Below, piece after piece: positions 1 through 9,512 of a DNA stretch of 64,000 nucleotides. Location of the stretch: NCBI RefSeq assembly GCF_016894345.1, contig NZ_CP069798.1:62001-126000 (forward strand), written 5' to 3'. The notes under the pieces are model-generated. The model searched no databases and was not told the origin of the DNA. It worked only from the letters and a program-made list of their open reading frames with translations. This DNA is from Paralysiella testudinis. GTDB taxonomy: Bacteria; Pseudomonadota; Gammaproteobacteria; Burkholderiales; Neisseriaceae. Both the position numbers and the translations under genes were made by a program. The first letter of the stretch is position 1, and each line of letters begins with the position of its first letter.

Positions 1-19
1 CAATCATTCAGGAGGCAGT

Positions 20-1393
20 ATGGAAGGTTTAAAATCCTTGTTCGATACCCTAGGCAATCTGGTTTGGGGGCCGTATATGTTGGTGCTGTTGGTGGGCACC
101 GGCGTTTATCTTACCGTACGCCTGTTGGGGCTGCAATTCACCCTGCTGCCCTATGCCTTAAAACAGGCTTTTATGCCGCACAAGAAAAAAGCCGATGGCA
201 GCGACCATGAAGGCGATATTTCCCATTTTGGCGCTTTAATGACCGCCCTGTCGGCCACCATCGGCACCGGTAATATTGCCGGTGTGGCCACTGCGGTGGT
301 ACTGGGCGGCCCCGGTGCCGTGTTTTGGATGTGGATTACCGCTATTTTCGGTATGGCCACCAAATACGGCGAAGGCGTGCTGGCGGTGAAATACCGCGTG
401 GTCAACAGCAAAGGCCAAATGTCCGGCGGTCCGATGTATTACATCGAGCGCGGTTTGGGCAAAAACTGGAAATGGATGGCTTATGCCTTTGCCTTCTTCG
501 GCACTGTGGCCTCTTTCGGCATCGGCAGCTCAGTGCAGTCCAACTCGGTGGCGCAAGCGGTGCACACCAGCTTCGGCGTTGATGGCTGGATTACCGGCGT
601 GGTGCTCACCGTGTTCACCGGCATTGTGGTGCTGGGCGGCATTAAAAGCATTGCCAAAGCCGCCTCCCTGATTGTGCCGGCCATGGCGGTGTTTTACGTA
701 TTGGGTGGCTTGGCCATTATTATCTACAACGCCCATTTGCTCGGCGATGCGGTTGGCCTGATTTTCAGCGATGCCTTTACCGGCCAAGCCGTGGCCGGTG
801 GTGCCATCGGCGCCGTGATCCGCTACGGTGTGGCACGCGGCGTATTCTCCAACGAAGCCGGCATGGGCTCAGCACCCATTGCCGCTGCCGCCGCCAAAAC
901 TGACCACCCCGTGCGCCAAGCATTGGTATCCATGACTGGTACTTTTATCGACACCATTGTGGTGTGCTCGATTACCGGCATCGTATTGGTGATGGGCTTA
1001 ATCAGCACCGGCCATTTTGTGAAACCGGAGCTCACCGGCGCCGCCCTTACCACCAGCACCTTCAACCAGCTTTTGCCAGGCCCTGGTGGTTGGGTGGTAT
1101 CCATCGGCTTGATTTTCTTTGCCTACTCCACCATTCTGGGCTGGAGCTACTACGGTGAAAAATGTGCCGCCTATGTATTTGGCGACGGCGCCACTCTGAT
1201 TTACCGCTTGGTATACGTGGGCACCGTGATGCTGGGTACCGTGGCCAGCTTGGACTTGGTATGGTCCGCCGCCGACACCTTTAACGGCTTGATGGCCATC
1301 CCCAACCTGATTGCCTTGCTGCTGCTCTCCGGCGTGATTATTAAAGAAACCAAAGACTTTAAAGCCAAACGCGCCAGCGGCGAATTGCATTAA
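20..1393 (+). CDS. Alanine/glycine:Na+ symporter (AGCS family)
   Basis: The 457-residue product is a sodium-coupled alanine/glycine importer of the inner membrane. It is hydrophobic throughout, with about ten membrane segments. Family landmarks are GTGNIAG at residues 82-88, SGGPMYYIERG near 135 and FSNEAGMGSAPIA near 277. The length is normal for the family. The start is set by a strong AGGAGG eight bases upstream. The gene is monocistronic and ends at a paired uptake-sequence terminator. Substrate specificity (alanine, glycine or related) is inferred from the family only. Confidence 0.93.
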   Translation: MEGLKSLFDTLGNLVWGPYMLVLLVGTGVYLTVRLLGLQFTLLPYALKQAFMPHKKKADGSDHEGDISHFGALMTALSATIGTGNIAGVATAVVLGGPGAVFWMWITAIFGMATKYGEGVLAVKYRVVNSKGQMSGGPMYYIERGLGKNWKWMAYAFAFFGTVASFGIGSSVQSNSVAQAVHTSFGVDGWITGVVLTVFTGIVVLGGIKSIAKAASLIVPAMAVFYVLGGLAIIIYNAHLLGDAVGLIFSDAFTGQAVAGGAIGAVIRYGVARGVFSNEAGMGSAPIAAAAAKTDHPVRQALVSMTGTFIDTIVVCSITGIVLVMGLISTGHFVKPELTGAALTTSTFNQLLPGPGGWVVSIGLIFFAYSTILGWSYYGEKCAAYVFGDGATLIYRLVYVGTVMLGTVASLDLVWSAADTFNGLMAIPNLIALLLLSGVIIKETKDFKAKRASGELH

Positions 1394-1425
1394 GCATACC
1401 GCAGATTCAGATACAATCTGTAATG

Positions 1426-1459
1426 AAAGGCTGCCTGAAACCATTTCAGGCAGCCTTTT
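1426..1459 (+). terminator. Inverted-repeat DUS terminator
   Basis: Two uptake sequences in opposite orientation (AAAGGCTGCCTGAAA, then TTTCAGGCAGCCTTTT) form a perfect stem with a 3-4 base loop and a T run, about 30 bp after the symporter gene. This is the usual neisserial arrangement of a rho-independent terminator. Confidence 0.85.
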
Positions 1460-1497
1460 GCTGATTGCATTTATTTCATTTAAAATCAATTAAATAC

Positions 1498-1627
1498 TAT
1501 AGCAACAAAAATAAATCAATCATACAAGGCGGAAACTGATTTATTCGCTGCTGTAACACCCGAGTAAATCGTTCTGTTTGAGCTAAGGCGAGCCAACGCC
1601 GTGGGATTATTTAGTTTCTTTGCTATA
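1498..1627. repeat. Correia-like element, 130 bp, TATAGCAA-type ends
   Basis: The ends are imperfect inverted repeats: left TATAGCAACAAAAATAAATC, right (complemented) TATAGCAAAGAAACTAAATA. The interior contains the Correia core in reverse orientation (AAGGCGG, later AAGGCGAGCCAACG) and the hairpin-like part GATTTATTCG...GAGTAAATCG. It lacks the GACAGTAC...TAGTACGG part found in longer copies. It lies between the convergent symporter and Na/Pi genes. Same family as the copies at 3527, 9968, 22747, 38419, 46083, 48193 and 50546. Confidence 0.75.
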
Positions 1628-3457
1628 TCAATCCTCATCTGGCTTTAGCACCGGTTCCTGCCCCTTCAACATCGCCCGATATTCGCAGGCGGAAGGCAAT
1701 ACTTCCAGCAGGCTCAAGCCGATGCGGTAGGCATAGTTGATGTCGTTCATGAGCGAGCTGGTTTGCCAGCCGTCGATTTGCTGCTCGCGCAGTTGCGCCA
1801 TCACATCATCGCGAAAACCATTGTTCAGGGTTTCCACTTGGCGGCTTAAGGCTTCGGTATATTGGGCGCAATCGCCATACTCCGCTGCCACCGGCTGGCT
1901 GGCTTGGCGGAACAACCATAAAAGCTGAAACAAATATTGGCGCAAGCGGGTGTAGTAAGCGTGTGCCGCCGTGTCGGGCTGTTGCAGGAAATGCTGCATG
2001 TTTTTTTGCAGATGCTTGCTGTCTTTCACCGCATTCACCAATTGCAGCGCCGTCATTTGTGCTTGCAGCAAGCGCTGTTGCTGCGGCTGCTCGGTGATGT
2101 CGCTCTGGCCGATAAAGTCGAGCAGCTCACTATACAGGGGCTTGATGTGCTGCTCATACAAAGGCTGCGCATCCAGCTCTAAAGGTGGAGAAGCGGCAGG
2201 TAGGTTTTCTTCCAGCACAGGCTGATACAGCTGCTGCGCCGGAATAAATAAGGCATGGCACATCACTTCCAAGCTCAAATCACCCAAATGGTGCACCTCT
2301 TGGAAAATGGCACGCAAAGCGGTGTCGCCCGAGCGCAGCATATTGGGCGACAAATGTCGGGCAAGGCTTTTGCCTGCGGCATTGGCCGCCACCGCGGGCA
2401 GCAACTCGGCTTGTTCACGTTCAGGCAGCCAGCGTTGCAGTAAGGCCGCCAGCCGGGTTTGCAGCCGCCAAAACACCGCCAGCCCCAATAAGTTAAACAG
2501 GGTGTGAAACAGCGCCAATTGCAATAAGCCGTTTTGCCCCAGCCCCACCACTTCGGCCACGTTTTTCACCAGGCTCACCAAAGGCAGCCACAGCAATAAG
2601 GCCAGCACGGCGGTAACCACGTTAAACAGCAAATGTGCCAATGCCAGCCTTTGGCCGTTGCGCTCGCTGCCAAGCATCCCCACCAACGCAGTGGAAATAC
2701 TACTGCCCACATTGGAGCCAATGGCAATTGCAAACGCCTGCTCAACGCCGATTTGCCCGCCTGCTAAGGCAGCCAAGGTTAAAATCAACGTAGCATGGGT
2801 GGATTGCAACACAATGGTGAGCAACAGGCCGATACCGCAAAACACCGCCACTTCGGCAGCGCCGCTGATGTTGATGGCGGCGAAATCCACCCCCGAGCCC
2901 ATATCGTGAAAGCCGTTTTTAATCGCATCAATGCCGATAAAAATCAGCGCAATGCCAATCAACACTCGCCCAAAAGCATGCGCCTTGCCTTTGAAAAAGC
3001 TCATTAAAATGCCGAACACCAACATCGGCAAGGCCACCGGTGCCAAGCTAATGTTTTGCCCGGCCAGCGCCAGTAGCCAAATGCCGCTGGTGGCACCCAA
3101 ATTGGTGCCCAAAATCACCGCAATACCACCGGCCAGTTGAATCAAGCCGGTGCTTAAAAACGCAATGGTAAGCAAAGACACCAGCGTGGTGGATTGCAGC
3201 ACAAAGGTAGCACCCATACCAAACAACAGGCCTTTGGCCGGGGTGGCGGTGCTGCGGGCAAGCAAACGCTCCAAGGTGCCGCCCGCGGCCTTATGCAAAC
3301 CTTCTTCGATGCATTGCATGCCAAACAAAAACAAGGCCAAGCCATAGCACAATTGCAGCCACGCCGGGCTGTGCCAAAAACTGTATGCCAGCGCCAGCAA
3401 TACGACGCACAGTAATAAAGGTTTGATTCGGGTTTTCACGGCCACACTTTCATGCAC
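1628..3457 (-). CDS. Na/Pi cotransporter family protein (NptA-like, PhoU-like C-terminus)
   Basis: The 609-residue membrane protein belongs to the bacterial Na+/phosphate cotransporter (PF02690) family. Two inverted membrane repeats carry the hallmark QS motifs, QSTTLVSLL near residue 88 and QSTHATLIL near 217. Residues of about 350-609 are soluble and alpha-helical, resembling a PhoU domain. It probably moves phosphate with sodium; bacterial homologues may export as well as import. The stop codon lies directly beside the 130 bp repeat. The start ATG is preceded by a weak ribosome site; a GTG six codons later is possible. Confidence 0.88.
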   Translation of the reverse strand: MHESVAVKTRIKPLLLCVVLLALAYSFWHSPAWLQLCYGLALFLFGMQCIEEGLHKAAGGTLERLLARSTATPAKGLLFGMGATFVLQSTTLVSLLTIAFLSTGLIQLAGGIAVILGTNLGATSGIWLLALAGQNISLAPVALPMLVFGILMSFFKGKAHAFGRVLIGIALIFIGIDAIKNGFHDMGSGVDFAAINISGAAEVAVFCGIGLLLTIVLQSTHATLILTLAALAGGQIGVEQAFAIAIGSNVGSSISTALVGMLGSERNGQRLALAHLLFNVVTAVLALLLWLPLVSLVKNVAEVVGLGQNGLLQLALFHTLFNLLGLAVFWRLQTRLAALLQRWLPEREQAELLPAVAANAAGKSLARHLSPNMLRSGDTALRAIFQEVHHLGDLSLEVMCHALFIPAQQLYQPVLEENLPAASPPLELDAQPLYEQHIKPLYSELLDFIGQSDITEQPQQQRLLQAQMTALQLVNAVKDSKHLQKNMQHFLQQPDTAAHAYYTRLRQYLFQLLWLFRQASQPVAAEYGDCAQYTEALSRQVETLNNGFRDDVMAQLREQQIDGWQTSSLMNDINYAYRIGLSLLEVLPSACEYRAMLKGQEPVLKPDED

Positions 3458-3526
3458 TTACACGTGATGTAGATTTAAGAAATAAGCAGCCATTGTAGCG
3501 GTGTTTTACATTGTCATAAAGTTGTC

Positions 3527-3677
3527 ATACCAATTCTAAAAATAACATAATAAGGCGGAACTGATTTTTGTTGGTACTTTAGCACCTTATAAAATCGTTC
3601 GCTTTGCACTAAGGCGAGCCAACACCGTAGGATTATTTAGCTTCTTTGCTATAGGTTATTTTTTAGGATTGGTGTCA
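3527..3677. repeat. Correia-like element, 151 bp, hybrid ends
   Basis: Outer ends are ATACCAATTCTAAAAATAAC and, complemented, ACACCAATCCTAAAAAATAA. Inside the right end sits a second terminus, GGATTATTTAGCTTCTTTGCTATA, identical in type to the right ends of the copies at 1498 and 38419. The core (AAGGCGGAACTGATTTTTGTTGG...GCTTTGCACTAAGGCGAGCC) is the Correia core with one hairpin module. It looks like one end type nested within another. Confidence 0.72.
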
Positions 3678-3731
3678 CAATCCAATAGCGGGTTGTCCCA
3701 TACTTCAGGCTGCCTGAAAGCCCCAGCCATA

Positions 3732-3758
3732 AAAAACCCCGCTTAGCAGCGGGGTTTT
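3732..3758 (-). terminator. Rho-independent terminator after ccoP
   Basis: The hairpin AAAACCCCGC-TTAGCA-GCGGGGTTTT lies 20 bp past the ccoP stop codon on the minus strand and has an A tract on the plus strand (a U tract in the transcript). It ends the ccoNOQP operon. Confidence 0.85.
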
Positions 3759-3779
3759 GCAGTTTACAGTCTAACCAGA

Positions 3780-5126
3780 TTATTTCAATACCACTTCCAC
3801 ACGGCGGGCTTCGGCATTATTGCCCTTGCCTTCGGTAGAAGCCGGTTTTTCCAGCTGGATTTTATCGGCAGGAGCGCCCAAGGCCACCAGTGCGTCTTTC
3901 ACTTTCTGTGCACGGTTTTTGGCCAGCTCGGCATTTTGCGCCGCATTGCCGGTGCTGTCGTGGAAACCGGAAATCACCACGCTTTTGCCTTCTTTGGCAC
4001 CGGCCACAATGGCAGCCAGCTGGTCGTTGGTGTTGGCGGCCACATCAGCCTTACCGCTGGCAAAGTACACTTTAACCACGCCGTTTTCCACCACGGTTTT
4101 GGCACTGTCGTCAACAACAGCGGCAGATGCAGCAACCGGTGCCGATGCCGCCGCAGGTGCGGATGCCGCAGCGGGTTTAGCCGCTTCAGTCGGTGCAGCG
4201 CCATCCTTGTTCGACAAGCCCCACACATAAGCGGTCATGATGTGCAGTTTGTCTTTATCAAGGAAGTGACCCCATGCCGGCATCTGGTTGTGTCGGCCAC
4301 TGGTGATGGTTTCGATAATGGCTTTTTCACTACCGCCCCACAGCCACACATCATCCGTCAGGTTCGGACCCAAGCCTTTAATGCCTTTGCCATCCGGGCC
4401 ATGACAAGCGAAGCAGTTGGCCGGGCCGCCATGAAACAGGGCATTGCCGCGTTTGGCGCGATCGGCATCATGCTGCTTGCCGGATAAAGACATTACATAG
4501 TTGGCCACGTCTTTTACCCGCTCTTCACCCAATGCCGGCCCCCAAGGCGCCATCACGGCCACACGGCCTTTTTCAATGGTTTCTTGAATTTCAGCCGGTG
4601 TACCGCCCCACAGCCAATCGTGGTCGGTCAAGTTGGGGAAGCCTTTGCTGCCTTTGGCATCGGAGCCGTGACACTGAATACAATAGGTGTCGAACATGTT
4701 TTTACCGATACGCTGGGCTTGCGGGTCTGCGGCTACCTGCTCAATCGGCATTTGGCCAAATTTGGCATACAAGGGGCCGTATTTGTCGTTGGCGGCAGCC
4801 ACTTCTTTTTCGTATTGGTTGGTACTGGTCCAGTTTAATACGCCTTTGTAGTCGCCAATGCCGGGGTACATCACCAGATAGCCCACACCGAAAATGGTGG
4901 TCAGCACAAACAGGTAAAACCACCAACGCGGCAACGGGTTATTGTATTCCTCAATGCCGTCCCAAGCGTGACCCATGGTTTCTACTTCACCATCGGCACC
5001 CCGTTTGGGCGTTTTGGTTTTGTTTTGGGAAATCAGCAACCAAGCCAAACCCAAAAAACTGAGCAGGACGATGGCCGCAATGTATATATTCCAGAAATTA
5101 CTGGTAAATTGGGATGTTGTGTTCAT
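3780..5126 (-). CDS. ccoP: cbb3 cytochrome oxidase dihaem subunit CcoP with C-terminal OmpA-like domain
   Basis: Subunit III of the high-affinity cbb3 terminal oxidase, passing electrons to CcoN. Two membrane helices (about 13-32 and 66-87) are followed by two cytochrome c domains with haem motifs CIQCH (149-153) and CFACH (238-242) and likely axial methionines in MAPW (192) and MPAW (282). An Ala/Pro linker (310-337) then leads to an OmpA-like module (346-448) with VYFASGKADV, N-x2-L-x3-RA-x2-V and the terminal RRVEVVL pattern. This fusion is unusual; a dihaem CcoP normally ends near residue 310. It is the last gene of ccoNOQP and has a terminator downstream. Confidence 0.93.
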   Translation of the reverse strand: MNTTSQFTSNFWNIYIAAIVLLSFLGLAWLLISQNKTKTPKRGADGEVETMGHAWDGIEEYNNPLPRWWFYLFVLTTIFGVGYLVMYPGIGDYKGVLNWTSTNQYEKEVAAANDKYGPLYAKFGQMPIEQVAADPQAQRIGKNMFDTYCIQCHGSDAKGSKGFPNLTDHDWLWGGTPAEIQETIEKGRVAVMAPWGPALGEERVKDVANYVMSLSGKQHDADRAKRGNALFHGGPANCFACHGPDGKGIKGLGPNLTDDVWLWGGSEKAIIETITSGRHNQMPAWGHFLDKDKLHIMTAYVWGLSNKDGAAPTEAAKPAAASAPAAASAPVAASAAVVDDSAKTVVENGVVKVYFASGKADVAANTNDQLAAIVAGAKEGKSVVISGFHDSTGNAAQNAELAKNRAQKVKDALVALGAPADKIQLEKPASTEGKGNNAEARRVEVVLK

Positions 5127-5154
5127 TATTTTGCTCCGTGGTCACGGGTAACCC

Positions 5155-5328
5155 TTATCCGCGCGTGTTCGACGTGTCGTCCGGGGTATCGGGATCGTCA
5201 ATGATGCGTTGCGCCTGCTCGGGGTAGGTTTTTTTGGCTTTACGGCCATAGGCATAGAGCAAAATCAGCATAAACGCCAGAAAACAGCCTACGGTATAGA
5301 GCACACGCGCCAGATTCAAATCACCCAT
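5155..5328 (-). CDS. ccoQ: cbb3 oxidase small subunit CcoQ
   Basis: A 57-residue protein, MGDLNLARVLYTVG at the start, with one membrane helix (about 7-26) followed by a charged tail (YGRKAKKTYPEQ) and an acidic C-terminus. This is the size and layout of CcoQ/FixQ, which stabilises the cbb3 complex. It starts five bases after the ccoO stop codon and ends 28 bp before ccoP, so position and content agree. The YGRKAKK segment after the helix fits the positive-inside rule. Confidence 0.88.
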   Translation of the reverse strand: MGDLNLARVLYTVGCFLAFMLILLYAYGRKAKKTYPEQAQRIIDDPDTPDDTSNTRG

Positions 5329-5333
5329 GATGG

Positions 5334-5945
5334 TTACCTTACGTTTTTCAGTGCCAAGCCTAAGCCTTGCAGGTAAGCGATTACCGCTTCCAATTCAGAC
5401 TTGCCGTCCACGTCTTTGGGCGCATTGGCAATTTCTTCGTCGGTATACGGCACGCCCACGGTACGCAGCGCGGTCATGTGTTTCTGAATGGTGGCACCGT
5501 CAACGGTGTTGCGCGCCAACCACGGGAAAGCAGGCATATTGGACTCAGGCACCACGTCACGCGGGTTGAGCAAGTGGATGCGGTGCCATTCGTCTGAATA
5601 GCGGCCGCCCACGCGCGCCAAATCCGGGCCGGTACGTTTAGAGCCCCATTGGAACGGGTGGTCGTATACCGACTCACCGCCCACGGAGTAGTGGCCGTAG
5701 CGCTCAGTTTCGGCGCGGAAGGGACGAATCATTTGCGAGTGGCAGTTGTAGCAGCCTTCGCGAATGTAGATGTCACGTCCGGCCACTTGCAAGGCGGTAT
5801 AGGGTTTTACCCCGGGTGCCGGTTCGGTTACCGATTTTTGGCCGAACAGCGGCACCACTTCAATCAAAAGACCCACGCTGATGACCAAAAGCGTAAAGAC
5901 AATCAGGTAGCCCACTTTTTCTTCAACAAGTTTCTGGAGACTCAT
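5334..5945 (-). CDS. ccoO: cbb3 cytochrome oxidase monohaem subunit CcoO
   Basis: The 203-residue subunit II of cbb3 oxidase has an N-terminal membrane anchor (about 12-35) and a periplasmic cytochrome c domain with the haem motif CYNCH at 65-69, within [19 protein letters not shown], which is nearly invariant in CcoO. Pro-rich NMPAFPW near residue 140 holds the probable axial methionine. It lies between ccoN and ccoQ in the same operon. Confidence 0.96.
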   Translation of the reverse strand: MSLQKLVEEKVGYLIVFTLLVISVGLLIEVVPLFGQKSVTEPAPGVKPYTALQVAGRDIYIREGCYNCHSQMIRPFRAETERYGHYSVGGESVYDHPFQWGSKRTGPDLARVGGRYSDEWHRIHLLNPRDVVPESNMPAFPWLARNTVDGATIQKHMTALRTVGVPYTDEEIANAPKDVDGKSELEAVIAYLQGLGLALKNVR

Positions 5946-5963
5946 AATTCTGTCTTTCTTTCA

Positions 5964-7403
5964 TTAGTGGTGCTGGGTTTGCGAAACCGCCGGAATTTCG
6001 GCATCCACGGCTTTGCCTGCAGCAATGGTACGGTACACGTTGTACGCCATCAGTAGCATGCCGACCAGATACAGCAGCCCACCTAAGAAGCGGATTTGAT
6101 AGAAAATCATGCTTTGTTTCACTGACTCAACAAAAGAATAGGTCAAGGTGCCGTCGTCGTTCAGCGCACCCCACATCAGGCCTTGCATCACACCGGAAAT
6201 CCACATAGAAGAGATGTAGAGCACGATGCCGATGGTGGCAATCCAGAAATGCGCTTCAATCAATTTAATCGAGTACATTTCTTTGCGGCCGAACAGGCGC
6301 GGAATCAGGTAGTAAATAGAACCGATGGTGATGAAACCCACCCAACCCAACGCACCGGAGTGAACGTGGCCTACGGTCCAGTCGGTGTAGTGGCTCAAGG
6401 CATTCACCGATTTGATTGACATCATCGGGCCTTCAAAGGTAGACATACCGTAGAAAGACAACGACACCACCAAGAATTTCAGAATCGGGTCGGTGCGCAG
6501 TTTATGCCAAGCGCCAGACAAGGTCATGATGCCGTTAATCATACCGCCCCAAGAAGGCGCAAACAGAATCAGCGAGAACACCATGCCCAAAGACTGAGTC
6601 CAGTCCGGCAGCGCGGTGTAGTGCAGATGGTGCGGGCCTGCCCACATATAGGTGAAAATCAACGCCCAGAAGTGCACCACTGACAAACGGTAAGAATACA
6701 CCGGGCGGCCGGCTTGCTTGGGCACAAAGTAGTACATCATCCCCAAGAAGGCAGCAGTAAGGAAAAAGCCCACCGCATTATGGCCGTACCACCATTGCAC
6801 CATGGCATCGATGGCACCGGAGTAAATCGGATAGGAAACGGTGGCGCTGGCCGGTACTGCCAAGCTGTTGACAATGTGCAGCAAAGCCACTGCCAAGATA
6901 AAAGCGCCATAAAACCAGTTCGCCACATAAATATGCTTGATTTTACGGGTGGCGATGGTGCCGAAGAACACAATCGCGTAGGCCACCCACACCAAGGTAA
7001 TCAAGATATCAATCGGCCAAATCAATTCGGCGTATTCCTTGCCTTGGGTCAGCCCCAATGGCAGCGTAATCGCCGCCAGCACAATGACCAGCTGCCAGCC
7101 CCAAAAGGTGAAAGCCGGCAAAATATTGCCACCAAACAGGCGTACATTACAGGTGCGTTGCACGATGTAGTAAGAGGTAGCGAACAAACCGCAGCCGCCA
7201 AAGGCAAAAATCACTGCATTGGTATGCAGCGGGCGCAAGCGGCCGAAGTGAAACCACGGGCCGATGTCGGTCAGGTTCATGATATTGGGGGCAAACAACT
7301 GGGCGGCGATAATCACCCCCACCAACATGCCCACAATACCCCAAACTACAGTCATGACGGCAAATTGCCGCACCACTTTGTAGTTATAAGTTTGCGTTTC
7401 CAT
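5964..7403 (-). CDS. ccoN: cbb3 cytochrome oxidase catalytic subunit CcoN
   Basis: Haem-copper oxidase subunit I, 479 residues, reducing O2 at a haem b3-CuB centre under low oxygen. The twelve expected membrane helices are visible, as are metal-ligand motifs such as [13 protein letters not shown] (CuB/His-Tyr region), [10 protein letters not shown] and [10 protein letters not shown]. The start METQTYNY is chosen because GGAGAG lies eight bases upstream; a longer reading to 7511 adds 36 residues unlike the family. First gene of ccoNOQP. Confidence 0.96.
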   Translation of the reverse strand: METQTYNYKVVRQFAVMTVVWGIVGMLVGVIIAAQLFAPNIMNLTDIGPWFHFGRLRPLHTNAVIFAFGGCGLFATSYYIVQRTCNVRLFGGNILPAFTFWGWQLVIVLAAITLPLGLTQGKEYAELIWPIDILITLVWVAYAIVFFGTIATRKIKHIYVANWFYGAFILAVALLHIVNSLAVPASATVSYPIYSGAIDAMVQWWYGHNAVGFFLTAAFLGMMYYFVPKQAGRPVYSYRLSVVHFWALIFTYMWAGPHHLHYTALPDWTQSLGMVFSLILFAPSWGGMINGIMTLSGAWHKLRTDPILKFLVVSLSFYGMSTFEGPMMSIKSVNALSHYTDWTVGHVHSGALGWVGFITIGSIYYLIPRLFGRKEMYSIKLIEAHFWIATIGIVLYISSMWISGVMQGLMWGALNDDGTLTYSFVESVKQSMIFYQIRFLGGLLYLVGMLLMAYNVYRTIAAGKAVDAEIPAVSQTQHH

Positions 7404-7668
7404 GAAGACTCTCCATTCAAAATGGCTTGGATATTTTGGCGCCGCTTGAAAACCAATGCAAAACAAGGCATTGATATAAGCGGCATTTTCTAAACACAAC
7501 GCCTTAACCATGAGTTTACAAAAGTATGAGGCGTTTTAACCCGGCTATTCTAATGCAAATCCCCCCTGCTCACCAGACAATCCCTCAAGAGCCTGCCTTT
7601 ATTTACACAGAGAATCCATTGCCAATAACGGATTTTTGTAAGAATATCGGTTTTACCGCTGCGGTGAT

Positions 7669-7682
7669 TTGACGCACATCAA
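7669..7682. promoter_or_regulatory. Possible FNR/ANR-type box
   Basis: TTGACGCACATCAA matches the FNR dyad TTGAT-N4-ATCAA with one mismatch. It lies between the divergent ccoN operon (266 bp from its start) and the M61 peptidase gene (48 bp from its start). Oxygen control of ccoN by FNR is common in proteobacteria, but the distance to ccoN is long. The assignment rests on sequence match alone. Confidence 0.4.
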
Positions 7683-7730
7683 TCGCGCTTGATTCTGCCC
7701 AACATAACTTAACAATTATTAAAGATAACC

Positions 7731-9491
7731 ATGCTGCATTACCACATCAGCCCCTACTCCCTAGAACAACACCTTTGGCAAGTGCGCTTGTGTTTCCGGC
7801 AAACCGACACCGAAACCATCTCCTTCAGCCTGCCCAACTGGGTGCCCGGCAGCTATATGATTCGGGAATTCGCCCGCCACATCGTGGCCATCGAAGCACG
7901 AGGCAACGGCCGGCCCGCCCAACTGACCCAGAACGACAAAAACACCTGGCAACTGACCGCCACCCCGGGGGAATGGACAATCGAATACCGCGTGTATGCC
8001 TTTGATTTATCGGTACGCGGCGCGTGGCTCACGCGCGAACGCGGCTTTTTCGACGGTGCTTGCGTGTTTTTGCGCCACCATCAGCGCCAACACGAACCTT
8101 GCACCCTGCATATCGACAACCTACCCGGCGATTGGGACATCGCCACCAGTATGAACACAGGCGATGCCAAATATACTTTTCAGGCAGCCTCTTATGCCGA
8201 TTTGATTGACCACCCGGTGGAAACCGGCACTCTGATGCGGCTGCCGTTCAGCGCGGGCGGCATTGAGCACGAAATCGTGATTAGCGGCCACAGCGGCGGT
8301 TTTGATGCCGCGCGCCTGCAACACGACGTGGCCAAAATTTGTGCCGCCCAACTGGCTTTTTTCCCCGCCCCCGCGCCTTTTCAGCGCTATGTATTCCTGT
8401 TGCATGTAGGCGACAACATCTACGGCGGGCTGGAACACCGCAGCAGCACCGCGCTGTTGGCCGACCGCCACAGCCTGCCCCGCGCAAACGGCAGCAGCGA
8501 TGCCTATATCGGTCTATTGGGTTTGTTCAGCCACGAGTATTTCCACGCTTGGAATATTAAATCCATCAAACCGCAAGCCTTTGCCGAAAGCGACTTAAAC
8601 CACGAAGCCTACAGCGAGCAGCTATGGGCTTTTGAAGGCATCACCTCGTATTACGACGACCTGTTTTTGGTGCGCAGCGGCGTGATTAGCGCAACGCAGT
8701 ATTTGCGGCTATTGGCGCAAAACCTCACCCGCGTGCAACAAAGCGGCGGGCGGCAAGTGCAAACCTTGGCCGAAGCCAGCTTCAATGCTTGGACCAAATA
8801 CTACAAACAAAATGAAAACAGCCCCAACGCCTTAGTCAGCTACTACCAGCAAGGTGCGCTGATGGCGCTGTGCCTAGACAGCCATATCCGCCAACACAGC
8901 GGCGGGCGCCACAGCCTCGACAGCATCATGCAAGCCCTGTATGCCGACTACACCGCCAATGGCCAAGCACTGGCCGAAGGCGAATGGCAACAACGCGCCC
9001 AAACCTTAAGCGGCATTGATTTGGCCGATTTCTTTCAGGCAGCCTTATACACCACCGCCCCCTTACCACTGGCAAAATCCCTGCAACACTTGGGCGTGGA
9101 TTTGCAATGGCAAGCCTTGCCGCGCAGCCACGGCGGCGATGTGGTAGACACTTGGCCGCCCGAGCCCGCTGCCAGCACCGACTTTGGCGCCCGCTTCAGC
9201 CCGCACCCTTACGGTATCAAGTTGACTCATGTGCTCAACGGCGGCAGCGCCGAGGCCGCCGGGCTGTGCGCCGGCGATGAAATCATAGCCCTGAACCAAT
9301 TGGCCTGCCGCGATTTTGCCGCCGCTTGGGCGAGGTTGGCCGTGGGTGAGCGCATCAGCGTACATTATTTCCGCCACGGCCTGCTGCAACAAACCATGCT
9401 TACCGTACAAGCCGCCGACACCGACACCGCCCTGCTGCGCATCCGCGATGCCGATACACTGCAACACTGGCTAAACCCCACCACACCTTAA
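7731..9491 (+). CDS. M61 family metallopeptidase with PDZ domain
   Basis: The 586-residue protein resembles glycyl-aminopeptidase-type M61 peptidases. Residues of about 1-165 form the N-terminal beta domain. The catalytic domain has the zinc motif HEYFH at 268-272 followed by AWNIK and the downstream EGITSYYDDL, which supplies the third zinc ligand glutamate. A PDZ-like domain lies near 475-560 (YGIKLTHVLNGGSAEAAGL). No clear signal peptide is present, so a cytoplasmic location is likely. It is divergent from ccoN and followed 21 bp later by a DUF442 gene. Confidence 0.92.
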   Translation: MLHYHISPYSLEQHLWQVRLCFRQTDTETISFSLPNWVPGSYMIREFARHIVAIEARGNGRPAQLTQNDKNTWQLTATPGEWTIEYRVYAFDLSVRGAWLTRERGFFDGACVFLRHHQRQHEPCTLHIDNLPGDWDIATSMNTGDAKYTFQAASYADLIDHPVETGTLMRLPFSAGGIEHEIVISGHSGGFDAARLQHDVAKICAAQLAFFPAPAPFQRYVFLLHVGDNIYGGLEHRSSTALLADRHSLPRANGSSDAYIGLLGLFSHEYFHAWNIKSIKPQAFAESDLNHEAYSEQLWAFEGITSYYDDLFLVRSGVISATQYLRLLAQNLTRVQQSGGRQVQTLAEASFNAWTKYYKQNENSPNALVSYYQQGALMALCLDSHIRQHSGGRHSLDSIMQALYADYTANGQALAEGEWQQRAQTLSGIDLADFFQAALYTTAPLPLAKSLQHLGVDLQWQALPRSHGGDVVDTWPPEPAASTDFGARFSPHPYGIKLTHVLNGGSAEAAGLCAGDEIIALNQLACRDFAAAWARLAVGERISVHYFRHGLLQQTMLTVQAADTDTALLRIRDADTLQHWLNPTTP

Positions 9492-9512
9492 CTCTTAACC
9501 CAAGGCCAAACC

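Noticed and set aside
7404-7511. Longer CcoN start at 7511
   Set aside because: The extra 36 residues do not resemble CcoN, and GGAGAG is well placed before the ATG at 7403.
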